Shown here: positions 1 through 5,289 of the stretch, piece by piece | Position numbering within the stretch: the stretch's first letter is position 1 | How the letters are laid out: every line of letters starts with the position of its first letter | Assembly (NCBI GenBank): GCA_027296525.1 | Contig: JAPUJA010000310.1 | Span: 1 to 5,615 of the forward strand | DNA: 5,615 nt | Reading direction: 5' to 3' | Source of the DNA: Pseudomonadota bacterium | GTDB taxonomy: Bacteria; Pseudomonadota; Alphaproteobacteria; UBA828; JAPUJA01 | The notes under the pieces: model-generated | The model's database searches: none | The model's input: only the letters and a program-made list of their open reading frames with translations | What the model was told of the DNA's origin: nothing | Translations under genes and position numbers: made by a program

Positions 1-177
1 CGCCGTGATCGCGGCATTCCACACCTCGTCATAGCTGCGGTCTTCGATGACGAACGAATTTCCCGCAAGGGTTTGCGGGCCGCTCGCACAGGCGATGAGA
101 GCGAGGCACGCGAGCATGGCGGTGGCACACGCCACGGCACGCAGGACCGTTGCACTTCGAGGCGCAAATTTCATCAT
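1..177 (-). CDS. Putative lipoprotein, N-terminal fragment (runs off the left edge)
   Basis: Reading leftward from an ATG at 177-175 (a second ATG follows at 174-172), 59 codons stay open to the window edge. The start MMKFAPRSATVLRA gives a basic n-region, then a hydrophobic stretch ending in LALIAC, a good lipobox with the lipidated cysteine at residue 30. The mature part begins CASGPQTLAGNSFVIEDR and continues SYDEVWNAAITA. A Y-D-x-V-W-x-A-A segment is common near the start of small proteobacterial lipoproteins, but I cannot name the family. A TTAGGA sequence 9 nt upstream of the ATG at 177 fits a Shine-Dalgarno and favours that start. The product is expected to be exported by Sec and anchored in the inner or outer membrane; residue +2 is Ala, not the Asp that signals inner-membrane retention, so outer membrane is somewhat favoured. 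The function is unknown and the C-terminus is not visible. Confidence 0.8.
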   Translation of the reverse strand, partial: MMKFAPRSATVLRAVACATAMLACLALIACASGPQTLAGNSFVIEDRSYDEVWNAAITA

Positions 178-496
178 CCGCCTATATCCTAACGCATCGA
201 TTCCACTTTTGGAGGGAGTTTTTATAGGGCGACGGGCACAATCTGCCGCTCACTCGATAAGCACACCCGTCAGTCTGGATGTCGTTGCCAGGCACATTGT
301 TCAGCTTGGCGGCTGGGGTCGGGCCGCCGGGGTGTGGGAATCGATCCAACCGTGGGGGCGTGGCGGAAGCAGTTGCCATTGCCGCCTCCACCAGGACGTC
401 GTGAGCGCTCGCGGAGCAAGAAAAAACTTGACCATCCCGTGGCGGCTCGCCATTGACAGGTCGGGCGACGGGAGGACAAGTGCTTAGGAGATCTGA
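178..496. other. Non-coding region between divergent genes
   Basis: About 320 bases separate the leftward lipoprotein gene from the rightward 59-residue ORF. The open frames that cross it lack ribosome binding sites or give low-complexity Arg/Pro/Ser-rich products, so I treat it as non-coding. It contains the candidate -10 box at 221-226, a short A6 tract at 421-426, a TTGACC at 428-433 and a consensus TTGACA at 453-458. None of the latter two has a recognisable -10 at normal spacing. I see no tRNA, strong terminator or long repeat here. Confidence 0.5.
221..226 (-). promoter_or_regulatory. Candidate -10 box for the lipoprotein gene
   Basis: On the minus strand this reads TATAAA, five of six matches to the sigma-70 -10 consensus, within a locally AT-rich patch of otherwise GC-rich DNA. 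It would place transcription start near 214, about 37 nt before the lipoprotein ATG. I see no convincing -35 element at 16-18 nt spacing, so this rests on the -10 alone. Confidence 0.3.
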
Positions 497-676
497 ATGG
501 CAACCTTCGGGGAGTGGCTAAGGGTGGTGCAGAAGCTCGTTGAGGCCGAGGGCGTCGGATGGGACGGCATCGACCACGACGAGCGGCGCTACAGGTCCTG
601 GTTCTATGGCCAGTGGAAGCCCGCAAACGCCGCGCGCGCGATCATCCTGTCAATGAGCGCACAAGCCAGCCTTTGA
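497..676 (+). CDS. Small hypothetical protein, 59 aa
   Basis: The ATG at 497 is preceded by AGGAG at 486-490 with 6 nt spacing, the best Shine-Dalgarno match on the plus strand of this window. About 83% of codons end in G or C (49 of 59), matching real genes of this GC-rich genome. The product starts MATFGEWLRVVQKLVEAEGV and is rich in aromatic residues: Trp at 7, 22, 35 and 40, and Tyr at 32 and 38. The middle is acidic (GWDGIDHDERRYRSW) and the C-terminal part looks helical (KPANAARAIILSM). There is no signal peptide or membrane segment, so it is probably a soluble cytosolic protein. I do not recognise the family. It lies 83 nt upstream of the GIY-YIG gene on the same strand and may be co-transcribed with it. 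The lack of any visible homology is the main doubt. Confidence 0.6.
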   Translation: MATFGEWLRVVQKLVEAEGVGWDGIDHDERRYRSWFYGQWKPANAARAIILSMSAQASL

Positions 677-759
677 AGGCGTCTTCGGCCGGCCACGCCG
701 CATCGGGCGCCGACGCGCCCCCGGACGCCGGCGCGCCCCCGGGAGTCGGCGATAAGCCA

Positions 760-1023
760 ATGCCGTGTTTCGTTTATGTCTTGGGAAGCGAGAAGAGGGG
801 CGAGCGCCGCACCTATGTGGGCTGGGCCACCGATTTGGATCGGCGTCTCGGCGAGCATAATTCAGGCGCCGGCGCGCGTTCGACCCGAGGGCGCGAATGG
901 GTTCTGCTCTATGCCGAGCGTTACGACACGCGAGGAGAGGCGATGAGCCGGGAATGGCACCTCAAGCGGGACCGGCGATTTCGGAAACGCCTGGCCTCGC
1001 TGGTTGACCCACGGGGGCGTTGA
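760..1023 (+). CDS. GIY-YIG domain protein (UPF0213/YhbQ-like), 87 aa
   Basis: The whole protein is one GIY-YIG domain. FVYVLGS at residues 4-10 stands in for the GIY strand and TYVG at 18-21 is the YIG half. DLDRRLGEHN at 25-34 supplies the conserved arginine and His-Asn, GARSTRGR follows at 38-45, and EAMSREWHLKR at 60-70 carries the metal-binding glutamate. The last part is basic (RRFRKRLASL). About 80-100 residues is usual for these stand-alone single-domain proteins. GIY-YIG folds are nucleases; the E. coli relative YhbQ has reported DNA-cleaving activity, but the biological role of the group is unsettled. The frame stays open upstream to 559, but those residues are Ala/Gly/Pro-rich, overlap the 59-residue ORF and fall outside the domain, so I start at the ATG at 760. 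The GGGAG at 741-745 is 14 nt away, a rather long spacing. A 16-bp tandem duplication covers the stop codon. Confidence 0.85.
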   Translation: MPCFVYVLGSEKRGERRTYVGWATDLDRRLGEHNSGAGARSTRGREWVLLYAERYDTRGEAMSREWHLKRDRRFRKRLASLVDPRGR

Positions 1024-1032
1024 CCCACGGGG
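1004..1032 (+). repeat. Direct repeat across the GIY-YIG stop codon
   Basis: The 13-bp sequence TTGACCCACGGGG occurs at 1004-1016 and again at 1020-1032, a 16-bp period. The TGA at the head of the second copy (1021-1023) is the stop codon of the GIY-YIG gene. Removing one copy would change only the last residues (VDPRGR to VDPRGGR) before another in-frame TGA, so the duplication is nearly neutral for the protein. Confidence 0.8.
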
Positions 1033-1121
1033 CGGCCGATGACCAAGCGTCTCGGGCGTGTCCTCATGAAGGCCGGCTTGGTTGAGTTCCGATCATTGCC
1101 AGACGATGTCCGCTCGCCGCC

Positions 1122-1544
1122 TCAATCCTCGTCCGGCTTTTCGCTTCGCAACTTCTTGATTGAGCCGCGCCGCGTCTTGCCCTCCAGTCGACGTTTCTTC
1201 GAACCCAAGGTCGGGCGGGTCGGTTTGCGGGTGGCCGGGCGTCGGGCCGCCTTTTTCAGAAGCTCCGTGAGCCGGACGAGTGCGTCGTCGCGGTTTTGTT
1301 CCTGGGTCCGGAAGCGCGCGGCCGTGATGACAATGACGCCCTCCTTGGTAAGCCGCTTGCCGGCAAGGCGCTCGGCACGGGCACGGACATCGTCTGGCAA
1401 AGACGGCGAATGACGCAGATCGAACCGCAGCTGCACGGCGGTCGAAAGCTTGTTGACGTTCTGCCCGCCGGGACCCGGCGCGCGGATGAAGGTCTCCTCG
1501 ATCTCGCGCGGGGCGATGGCGATCCGGTCTGTGATCTCGATCAT
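1122..1544 (-). CDS. arfB: Alternative ribosome-rescue factor B (peptidyl-tRNA hydrolase ArfB/YaeJ)
   Basis: This class I release-factor-like protein hydrolyses peptidyl-tRNA on ribosomes stalled at the end of mRNAs without a stop codon, acting in the cytosol independently of tmRNA. The 140 residues match the length of E. coli ArfB. The catalytic GGQ lies at residues 26-28 within APGPGGQNVNKLSTAVQLRF, the family signature. The fold continues through LTKEGVIVITAARFRTQEQN. From about residue 100 the protein becomes a basic tail (KKAARRPATRKPTRP, then KKRRLEGKTRRGSIKKLR), the part that in ArfB inserts into the empty mRNA entry channel and senses stalling. There is no codon-recognition domain, which separates it from RF1/RF2. 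The ATG at 1544 gives the expected N-terminus but has no clear Shine-Dalgarno. It is convergent with the GIY-YIG gene and divergent from the transporter gene. A possible -10 (TATATT, minus strand, 1599-1594) lies about 50 nt upstream without a good -35. Confidence 0.95.
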   Translation of the reverse strand: MIEITDRIAIAPREIEETFIRAPGPGGQNVNKLSTAVQLRFDLRHSPSLPDDVRARAERLAGKRLTKEGVIVITAARFRTQEQNRDDALVRLTELLKKAARRPATRKPTRPTLGSKKRRLEGKTRRGSIKKLRSEKPDED

Positions 1545-1796
1545 GGCGGCACACCGGGGCTGGACTCAATGAGGGACCGGGCCGTGGGACGCCAATATAC
1601 ATCGGACCCGTTTTCGGGCGACAGAGCACAGCTAGGAGCCGGCCGCCCGCGCCTGATACACTCAGGTCTGCTGGATGAGGTCATCCGGGGCCGATGCAGA
1701 GCCTCCTGGCGGACGCCCAAGAGCCTGCGCAATCCGCCCGCTTGAGGTCGGATCGGGAAGCACGTCATCGCCCATGCCATCGCCCGTGCCATCGCC
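1545..1796. other. Divergent intergenic region between arfB and the transporter gene
   Basis: About 250 bases hold the start signals of two divergent genes. An AT-rich island at 1594-1602 could serve as a -10 for arfB (TATATT on the minus strand). Two inverted repeats sit close together at 1652-1666 and 1671-1688, and a 12-bp tandem repeat begins at 1766. I see no convincing open frame with a start signal in between. Confidence 0.5.
1652..1688. promoter_or_regulatory. Two adjacent inverted repeats, possible operator
   Basis: The first is CCTGA-TACAC-TCAGG at 1652-1666. The second is GGATGA-GG-TCATCC at 1673-1686; outer pairs C1671-G1688 and a T-G mismatch extend it to 18 bp. The second has too short a loop to be a good RNA hairpin and looks more like a dyad DNA-binding site. 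They lie between arfB and the transporter gene, about 110-145 nt before the transporter start. No regulator gene is next to them, so a regulatory role is inference. Confidence 0.25.
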
Positions 1797-1800
1797 ATGC
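1766..1800 (+). repeat. 12-bp tandem repeat running into the transporter start codon
   Basis: Three units are seen: CATCGCCCATGC (1766-1777), CATCGCCCGTGC (1778-1789) and the 11-bp CATCGCCATGC (1790-1800), followed by a partial CATTG. The last unit lacks one C and contains the ATG used for the transporter. The repeat fills the place where a Shine-Dalgarno would normally be. Confidence 0.85.
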
Positions 1801-2741
1801 CATTGAAGAAACCGACGAGGGTTGAGCGCGCGCGCGGCGAGAGCCGTCCGGCGTTGCTGCCGCTTTCCCTGCTCTTCATCAACGGCATCCTTTTCGGCCT
1901 CACCTTTTCCCTCGCCCGCCTCGCGATCACCGCGGGCATACCGTTTACGGCCTTCGTGTCCTGGTACACCCTCGGCGCCGCCCTCGTCCTCTTGCTTTTC
2001 TGCCTCATACGCGGCGACTTGCCCAAGCTGACCTGGCCTCATCTCAAGGCCTATCTCATCCTCGGCGTCCTTGCGGGCGCGCTTCCGCTCCCCATATTCG
2101 CCTTCGTCGCGCCCAAACTTCCCGCCGGCATCGTGGGCATGACGGTCGCCCTGGTGCCGATACTCACCTACCTCTTCGCCCTCGTCCTCAGGATGGAAAG
2201 CTTTCTGCTCCTCAGGCTGGCCGGGATCGTCTTGGGATTCGCCGGCGTCCTTCTGATCGTTCTGCCGGAGGCGAGCCTGCCGTCGCGCGACATGGTCGGC
2301 TGGGTTCTTGTCGCCATGGCCGCGCCGGTGTCGCTGGCGCTCTCCACCATAAGCACCCCGCTGCTCCGGACCGCCGACATGACATCCCATCAGCTCGCCT
2401 GCGGTCTCTTAATCGTCACCGCCATCTGCGTCTTTCCGCTCATGCTGGCGACCGGCGAGTGGTGGTGGTTCGCGGCCCCGTTCGACGAAGGCGATCTCGC
2501 GCTCTTGCTGATCGTGCCGGCGATCGCGCTCGTCTGGACCCTGGTCTACGAGATCATCCATCTGGCCGGGCCCGTCTTCGTCACGATGGTGGACAACCTC
2601 GCGACGCTCACGGCCGTCGGCTGGGGCATCTTGATCTTCGGCGAAAGCCACAGCCTTTGGGTATGGGGCGCCTTGGTCCTGTTGCTCGCGGGCGTCTATC
2701 TGGTGAACCGGACCGGCGCAGCGGCGCGCAAAGTCCCGTAG
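1797..2741 (+). CDS. EamA-family (drug/metabolite transporter superfamily) permease, 314 aa
   Basis: This is a ten-helix inner-membrane protein of the DMT superfamily, whose members export or import amino acids, nucleobases, sugars or drugs; the substrate cannot be told from sequence. The length fits the usual 280-320 residues with two EamA repeats. After a basic N-terminus (1-17), hydrophobic segments run at roughly 20-40, 47-71, 83-105, 109-131, 138-156, 166-187, 199-217, 233-254, 257-281 and 286-303. The second repeat ends with FGESHSLWVWGALVLLLAGV, the typical last-loop Gly-Glu plus final helix. The stretch GIVGMTVALVPILTYLFAL matches the fourth helix of the first repeat. I chose the ATG at 1797 because it is the first start after the in-frame TGA at 1743. 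It has no Shine-Dalgarno and is set by the shortened tandem repeat, so the exact start is uncertain. The gene is divergent from arfB and convergent with ccmI, with no sign of belonging to the ccm operon. Confidence 0.9.
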   Translation: MPLKKPTRVERARGESRPALLPLSLLFINGILFGLTFSLARLAITAGIPFTAFVSWYTLGAALVLLLFCLIRGDLPKLTWPHLKAYLILGVLAGALPLPIFAFVAPKLPAGIVGMTVALVPILTYLFALVLRMESFLLLRLAGIVLGFAGVLLIVLPEASLPSRDMVGWVLVAMAAPVSLALSTISTPLLRTADMTSHQLACGLLIVTAICVFPLMLATGEWWWFAAPFDEGDLALLLIVPAIALVWTLVYEIIHLAGPVFVTMVDNLATLTAVGWGILIFGESHSLWVWGALVLLLAGVYLVNRTGAAARKVP

Positions 2742-2757
2742 CCGACGCGAGATCGGC
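2741..2757. terminator. Weak hairpin between convergent genes
   Basis: GCCGA and TCGGC pair around a 7-nt loop directly after the transporter stop codon. There is no T-tract on either strand, so as an intrinsic terminator it is weak. Its place between two convergent 3' ends is the main argument for it. Confidence 0.2.
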
Positions 2758-2801
2758 AGTAGTCAAAAGCTGAGACAGGCGCAAGCGCGCGCCGGTTCGC
2801 G

Positions 2802-4235
2802 TCAGCGCCGGGCGCGCAATTCCTCGATCTCGGCCTGGACGAGGGCATGGCCCTGGGAGCTCGGCTCGAGCGCGCCGAGCAGGGTCTCGAGATGGCCGAG
2901 CGCGGCCTCGGTCTCGCCGGCTTCGGCCTCGGCGACGGCGACGAACCAGAGCGCCCCGGGGTTCTCGGGCTTGAGCGCGAGCACCCGGCGGTAGAGCCCG
3001 AGCGCTTCCTCAGGCAGGGTGTTCTCGGAGAGGGTGTCCCCGGAGAGGGCGACGAGCAGGTCGGCATATTCCACGAGCACGCGCGCATCGTCGGGCCTGA
3101 GCCGGGCGGCGTTCGCAAGCGCCTCGCGCGCCGGCTCGAGCTTGCCGAGAACGGCATAGGAGCGCCCGAGCCGGAACCAGCCCTCGGCGTCCCCGGGCTC
3201 CTCCTCGAGCCGTTGCGCGAGCCTCTCGACCATGGCGCGGATCATATCCTGCTGCTCGGCATCGCCCAGCGCCTCGGCGCCCAGTTCCTCGAGGCCCGGC
3301 GCCTCGGTGCCCGGCTCCTCGGCGCCCGCCGCCGCCGCTTCGGGCGCGCTCGGCAAGAGCGCACTCGGCAAGAGCGGAAGCTCGGCGCTCTCCATGCCGA
3401 GCTCGTCCGCCGCCTCCTCCAACATAATGCGCAGATCGGCTCGCCACGGCGCGTCCGGCGGCGTCACCGCCGCGAGCTCATGCCAAAGGTCGTAAGCCCT
3501 GCGGGTCTCGCCGGCCTGGGCGGCCGCGAGACCGAGATAGAAAAGCGCCGCCGGCGCCTCGGGATCGAGCCGCCGGACGTCCTCGAAGAGCGCCTCGGCC
3601 TCGGGCGTCACGACCCCTTGCGCGTTCCAGACGAGGGCCTCGGCGAGCGCGGCGGTCACTTCCGCGTCCCCGCCCGCGAGCGCGTGGGCCCGGCGGAAGG
3701 CCGTGAGCGCCTCCTCGGTCCGGCCGATCTGAGACAGGGCGTTCCCGAGCATGAGCCACGCCCTCGCATTGTGTGGATCTTCGGCGAGCCGGCGGTTGAG
3801 CTCGGCGATCATCTGCTCGATCGCGGCATGGTCCGTGGCCTCGGCAGGCGACGCCGGACGTTCGGCGAAGGGCGTGCCGGGAAGCTCGGGCGAGCCGAGC
3901 GAGCCGTAGATGCCGAACGCCCCGGCGGCGATCGCGAGGCCGATGAGGGTGGCGGTGACGGGCCGGGTCAGGTGCGCGGGTCGCGCGCGCGCTCCCATCG
4001 CGGCGTCGCGGGTGGCGTGCAACAGCCGCCTCTCGATCTCGAGCCGCGCGGCTTGCGCTTCCTCGAGGCCGATAAGCCCGCGCGCGCGATCGCCTTCGAG
4101 CTCCGCGAGCTGAGCGTGGTAGATCGCGAGATCGTGGCCACGAGCCGGCGGCGCGGAGAGGCGCGCGCGCAGGAGCGGCCAAAGCACCGCGGCCAGGGCC
4201 ACGGCGGTCATCACTCCGAAGCCGAGCCAGAGCAT
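2802..4235 (-). CDS. ccmI: Cytochrome c maturation protein CcmI (TPR apocytochrome chaperone), 477 aa
   Basis: CcmI holds apocytochrome c in the periplasm and delivers it to the haem ligation complex. The N-terminus MLWLGFGVMTAVALAAVLWPLL is a membrane helix. It is followed by a cytoplasmic helical loop (YHAQLAELEGDRARGLIGLEE, about 39-59) and a second helix at about 94-113 (ATLIGLAIAAGAFGIYGSLG), with the GSPELPG turn typical of the family. The periplasmic part has two TPR modules, about 142-260 and 335-455, with 22 of 61 residues identical over their first part without gaps. They are separated by a Glu/Ala/Gly/Pro-rich linker (about 283-327) containing a tandem LLPSA pair. The start overlaps the ccmH stop as TGATG; I chose the ATG at 4235, although a TTG one codon upstream (4238) is possible. 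It is the last gene of the leftward operon. A long antisense frame over this gene is a codon-bias artefact. Confidence 0.93.
   Translation of the reverse strand: MLWLGFGVMTAVALAAVLWPLLRARLSAPPARGHDLAIYHAQLAELEGDRARGLIGLEEAQAARLEIERRLLHATRDAAMGARARPAHLTRPVTATLIGLAIAAGAFGIYGSLGSPELPGTPFAERPASPAEATDHAAIEQMIAELNRRLAEDPHNARAWLMLGNALSQIGRTEEALTAFRRAHALAGGDAEVTAALAEALVWNAQGVVTPEAEALFEDVRRLDPEAPAALFYLGLAAAQAGETRRAYDLWHELAAVTPPDAPWRADLRIMLEEAADELGMESAELPLLPSALLPSAPEAAAAGAEEPGTEAPGLEELGAEALGDAEQQDMIRAMVERLAQRLEEEPGDAEGWFRLGRSYAVLGKLEPAREALANAARLRPDDARVLVEYADLLVALSGDTLSENTLPEEALGLYRRVLALKPENPGALWFVAVAEAEAGETEAALGHLETLLGALEPSSQGHALVQAEIEELRARR
3345..3374 (-). repeat. 15-bp tandem duplication in the CcmI linker
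   Basis: Two adjacent 15-bp copies (3345-3359 and 3360-3374) differ at a single base and encode LLPSA twice. The duplication is in frame and falls in the low-complexity linker between the two TPR modules, where length change is probably tolerated. Confidence 0.85.
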
Positions 4236-4702
4236 CAATCGGATTCGGAATCGCCGAGGAGGACCTTAAGCCGTTGCCGTTCGGCCTCGCTCAAGGGCGC
4301 GTCCGCCGCCGCCCGGCGCGCCCGGCGCAAGTAGGCGTAGAGGATGCCGGCGCCGAGCAGAAAGATGACCGGCGGCGCGAACCAGAGCGCGTAGGTCGCG
4401 GGCTTCACCGGCGGGCTGAGCAGGACGAAGTCGCCGTAGCGCACGACCATGAACCGGATCACCTCCGCGTCCGTATCGCCCGCAGCGATCCGTTCGCGCA
4501 CGAGGCGCCGAAGATCCTTCGCGAGATCGGCGTCCGAGTCGGCGATCGACTGGTTCTGGCACACCAGGCAACGGAGGTCCGAATTGATCGCGGCGGCCCG
4601 CGCCTCGAGCGCGGGATCGGCCAGGGGTTGCTCGATCTCGAACGCCTGCGCCGCCGTCCAAAGGCTCGCCACAAGAAACACGAGTGCGGCGCGCGTCACC
4701 AT
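4235..4702 (-). CDS. ccmH: Cytochrome c maturation protein CcmH (CXXC apocytochrome reductant), 155 aa
   Basis: CcmH acts in the periplasm with CcmG to reduce or resolve the disulfide at the CXXCH haem-binding site of apocytochrome c before haem ligation. Residues 1-20 (MVTRAALVFLVASLWTAAQA) form a Sec signal with an AQA cleavage site. The family signature LRCLVCQNQSIADSDADLAK begins at 43, with the active cysteines C45 and C48. RYGDFVLLSPPVKPATYALW (89-107) is also characteristic, and one membrane helix follows at about 105-125 with a basic cytoplasmic tail. This is the short single-domain form, with the TPR part encoded separately as ccmI, unlike E. coli CcmH which has both fused. The start ATG at 4702 overlaps the ccmG stop as TGATG and has GAGGAG 11 nt upstream. 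A longer in-frame extension to 4837 would lie inside ccmG and is rejected. The stop overlaps the ccmI start. Confidence 0.95.
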   Translation of the reverse strand: MVTRAALVFLVASLWTAAQAFEIEQPLADPALEARAAAINSDLRCLVCQNQSIADSDADLAKDLRRLVRERIAAGDTDAEVIRFMVVRYGDFVLLSPPVKPATYALWFAPPVIFLLGAGILYAYLRRARRAAADAPLSEAERQRLKVLLGDSESD

Positions 4703-5289
4703 CACTCCGTCAGCTCCTCGAGGATCGGGCGGATGGTCTCGTCCAAGACCTTGAGCGAGAGATAGCCGATATGCTTGAAGCGGATGCGCCCCTCGCCATC
4801 GACGATGAAGGTCTCGGGCACCCCGTACACGCCCCAATCGATGCCCACGCGGCCATCGAGGTCGCTGCCCGTTCGCCGGTAGGGATCGCCCATCTCATCG
4901 AGCCATTGCTTGGCGTCCTCGGGCCGGTCCTTGTAGTTGAGGCCGTAGATCGGGACGCCGCCCTCCCGGCTTAGGCGCATGAGCAGGGGATGCTCGATCC
5001 GGCAAGGCCCGCACCAGGAAGCGAACACGTTAACGAGCGCCACCTCGCCTTGCTTGAGATCGGCATCGGAAAAGCCTTCCGTTCGGTCGGGCACCGGCGG
5101 CAACTCGAAAACGGGCACCGGCTTGTCGATCAAGGGCGAAGGCACTTCGCTCGGATCCTCGCCCAGGCCGAAGGCAAGGGCGATGGCAAGGCCGCCGAAG
5201 GCGAGCACGGGCAAGAGATAGAGCCAACGCCGCCGGCCTGCGGCCGGCGCGTCCGCGCGCGTCTCGATCGTCTCCCGGCGCTCGCTCAC
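4702..5289 (-). CDS. ccmG: Thioredoxin-like thiol:disulfide oxidoreductase CcmG/DsbE, 195 aa
   Basis: CcmG is a membrane-anchored periplasmic thioredoxin that passes electrons to CcmH and apocytochrome c in System I cytochrome c maturation. A basic N-terminus (1-21) precedes one membrane helix at about 22-41 (WLYLLPVLAFGGLAIALAF). The thioredoxin fold carries WCGPC with cysteines 93 and 96 after ALVNVFAS. The family marker GLNYKD is at 116-121, and WGVYGVPETFIVDGEGRI (152-169) holds the cis-proline at 158, which faces the active site. The length is normal for the family (about 175-200). The start is a GTG at 5289 overlapping the end of ccmF by 4 nt, with GAGG 7 nt upstream; no other in-frame start lies before the membrane helix. 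The stop overlaps the ccmH start. Confidence 0.96.
   Translation of the reverse strand: MSERRETIETRADAPAAGRRRWLYLLPVLAFGGLAIALAFGLGEDPSEVPSPLIDKPVPVFELPPVPDRTEGFSDADLKQGEVALVNVFASWCGPCRIEHPLLMRLSREGGVPIYGLNYKDRPEDAKQWLDEMGDPYRRTGSDLDGRVGIDWGVYGVPETFIVDGEGRIRFKHIGYLSLKVLDETIRPILEELTE

Noticed and set aside
310..370. A possible tRNA-like segment (TGGGAATCGATCCAACC)
   Set aside because: The rest of a cloverleaf, including acceptor stem pairing and an anticodon arm, cannot be found around it.
428..481. TTGACC and TTGACA boxes as a promoter for the 59-residue ORF
   Set aside because: The -35-like boxes look good, but at 17 nt spacing the -10 positions read CATTGA and ACAAGT, both poor. The second would also start transcription on top of the ribosome binding site.
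47..487. A 146-residue open frame on the plus strand
   Set aside because: It crosses the lipoprotein N-terminus in antisense, has no Shine-Dalgarno and no domain-like pattern.
1042..1082. ACCAAGC and GCTTGGT as a terminator stem between the GIY-YIG gene and arfB
   Set aside because: The 7-bp arms enclose a 27-nt loop and no T-tract follows on either strand.
1039..1413. An open frame on the plus strand over arfB
   Set aside because: It overlaps the conserved GGQ protein in antisense, has no ribosome binding site and gives a Ser/Arg-rich product.
1662..2390. A 242-residue open frame on the minus strand over the transporter gene
   Set aside because: The product is a Glu/Gly/Lys/Arg-rich low-complexity shadow of a well-supported ten-helix transporter on the other strand.
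2847..4334. A 495-residue open frame on the plus strand over ccmI and the end of ccmH
   Set aside because: It is antisense to clearly homologous ccm genes. Its Arg/Gly/Glu-rich product has no recognisable domain, and long antisense frames are expected in GC3-rich coding DNA.
4703..4837. Longer start for ccmH, 45 residues further upstream
   Set aside because: The extension lies inside ccmG, is Arg/Gly-rich, and would bury the clear signal peptide that begins at the ATG at 4702.
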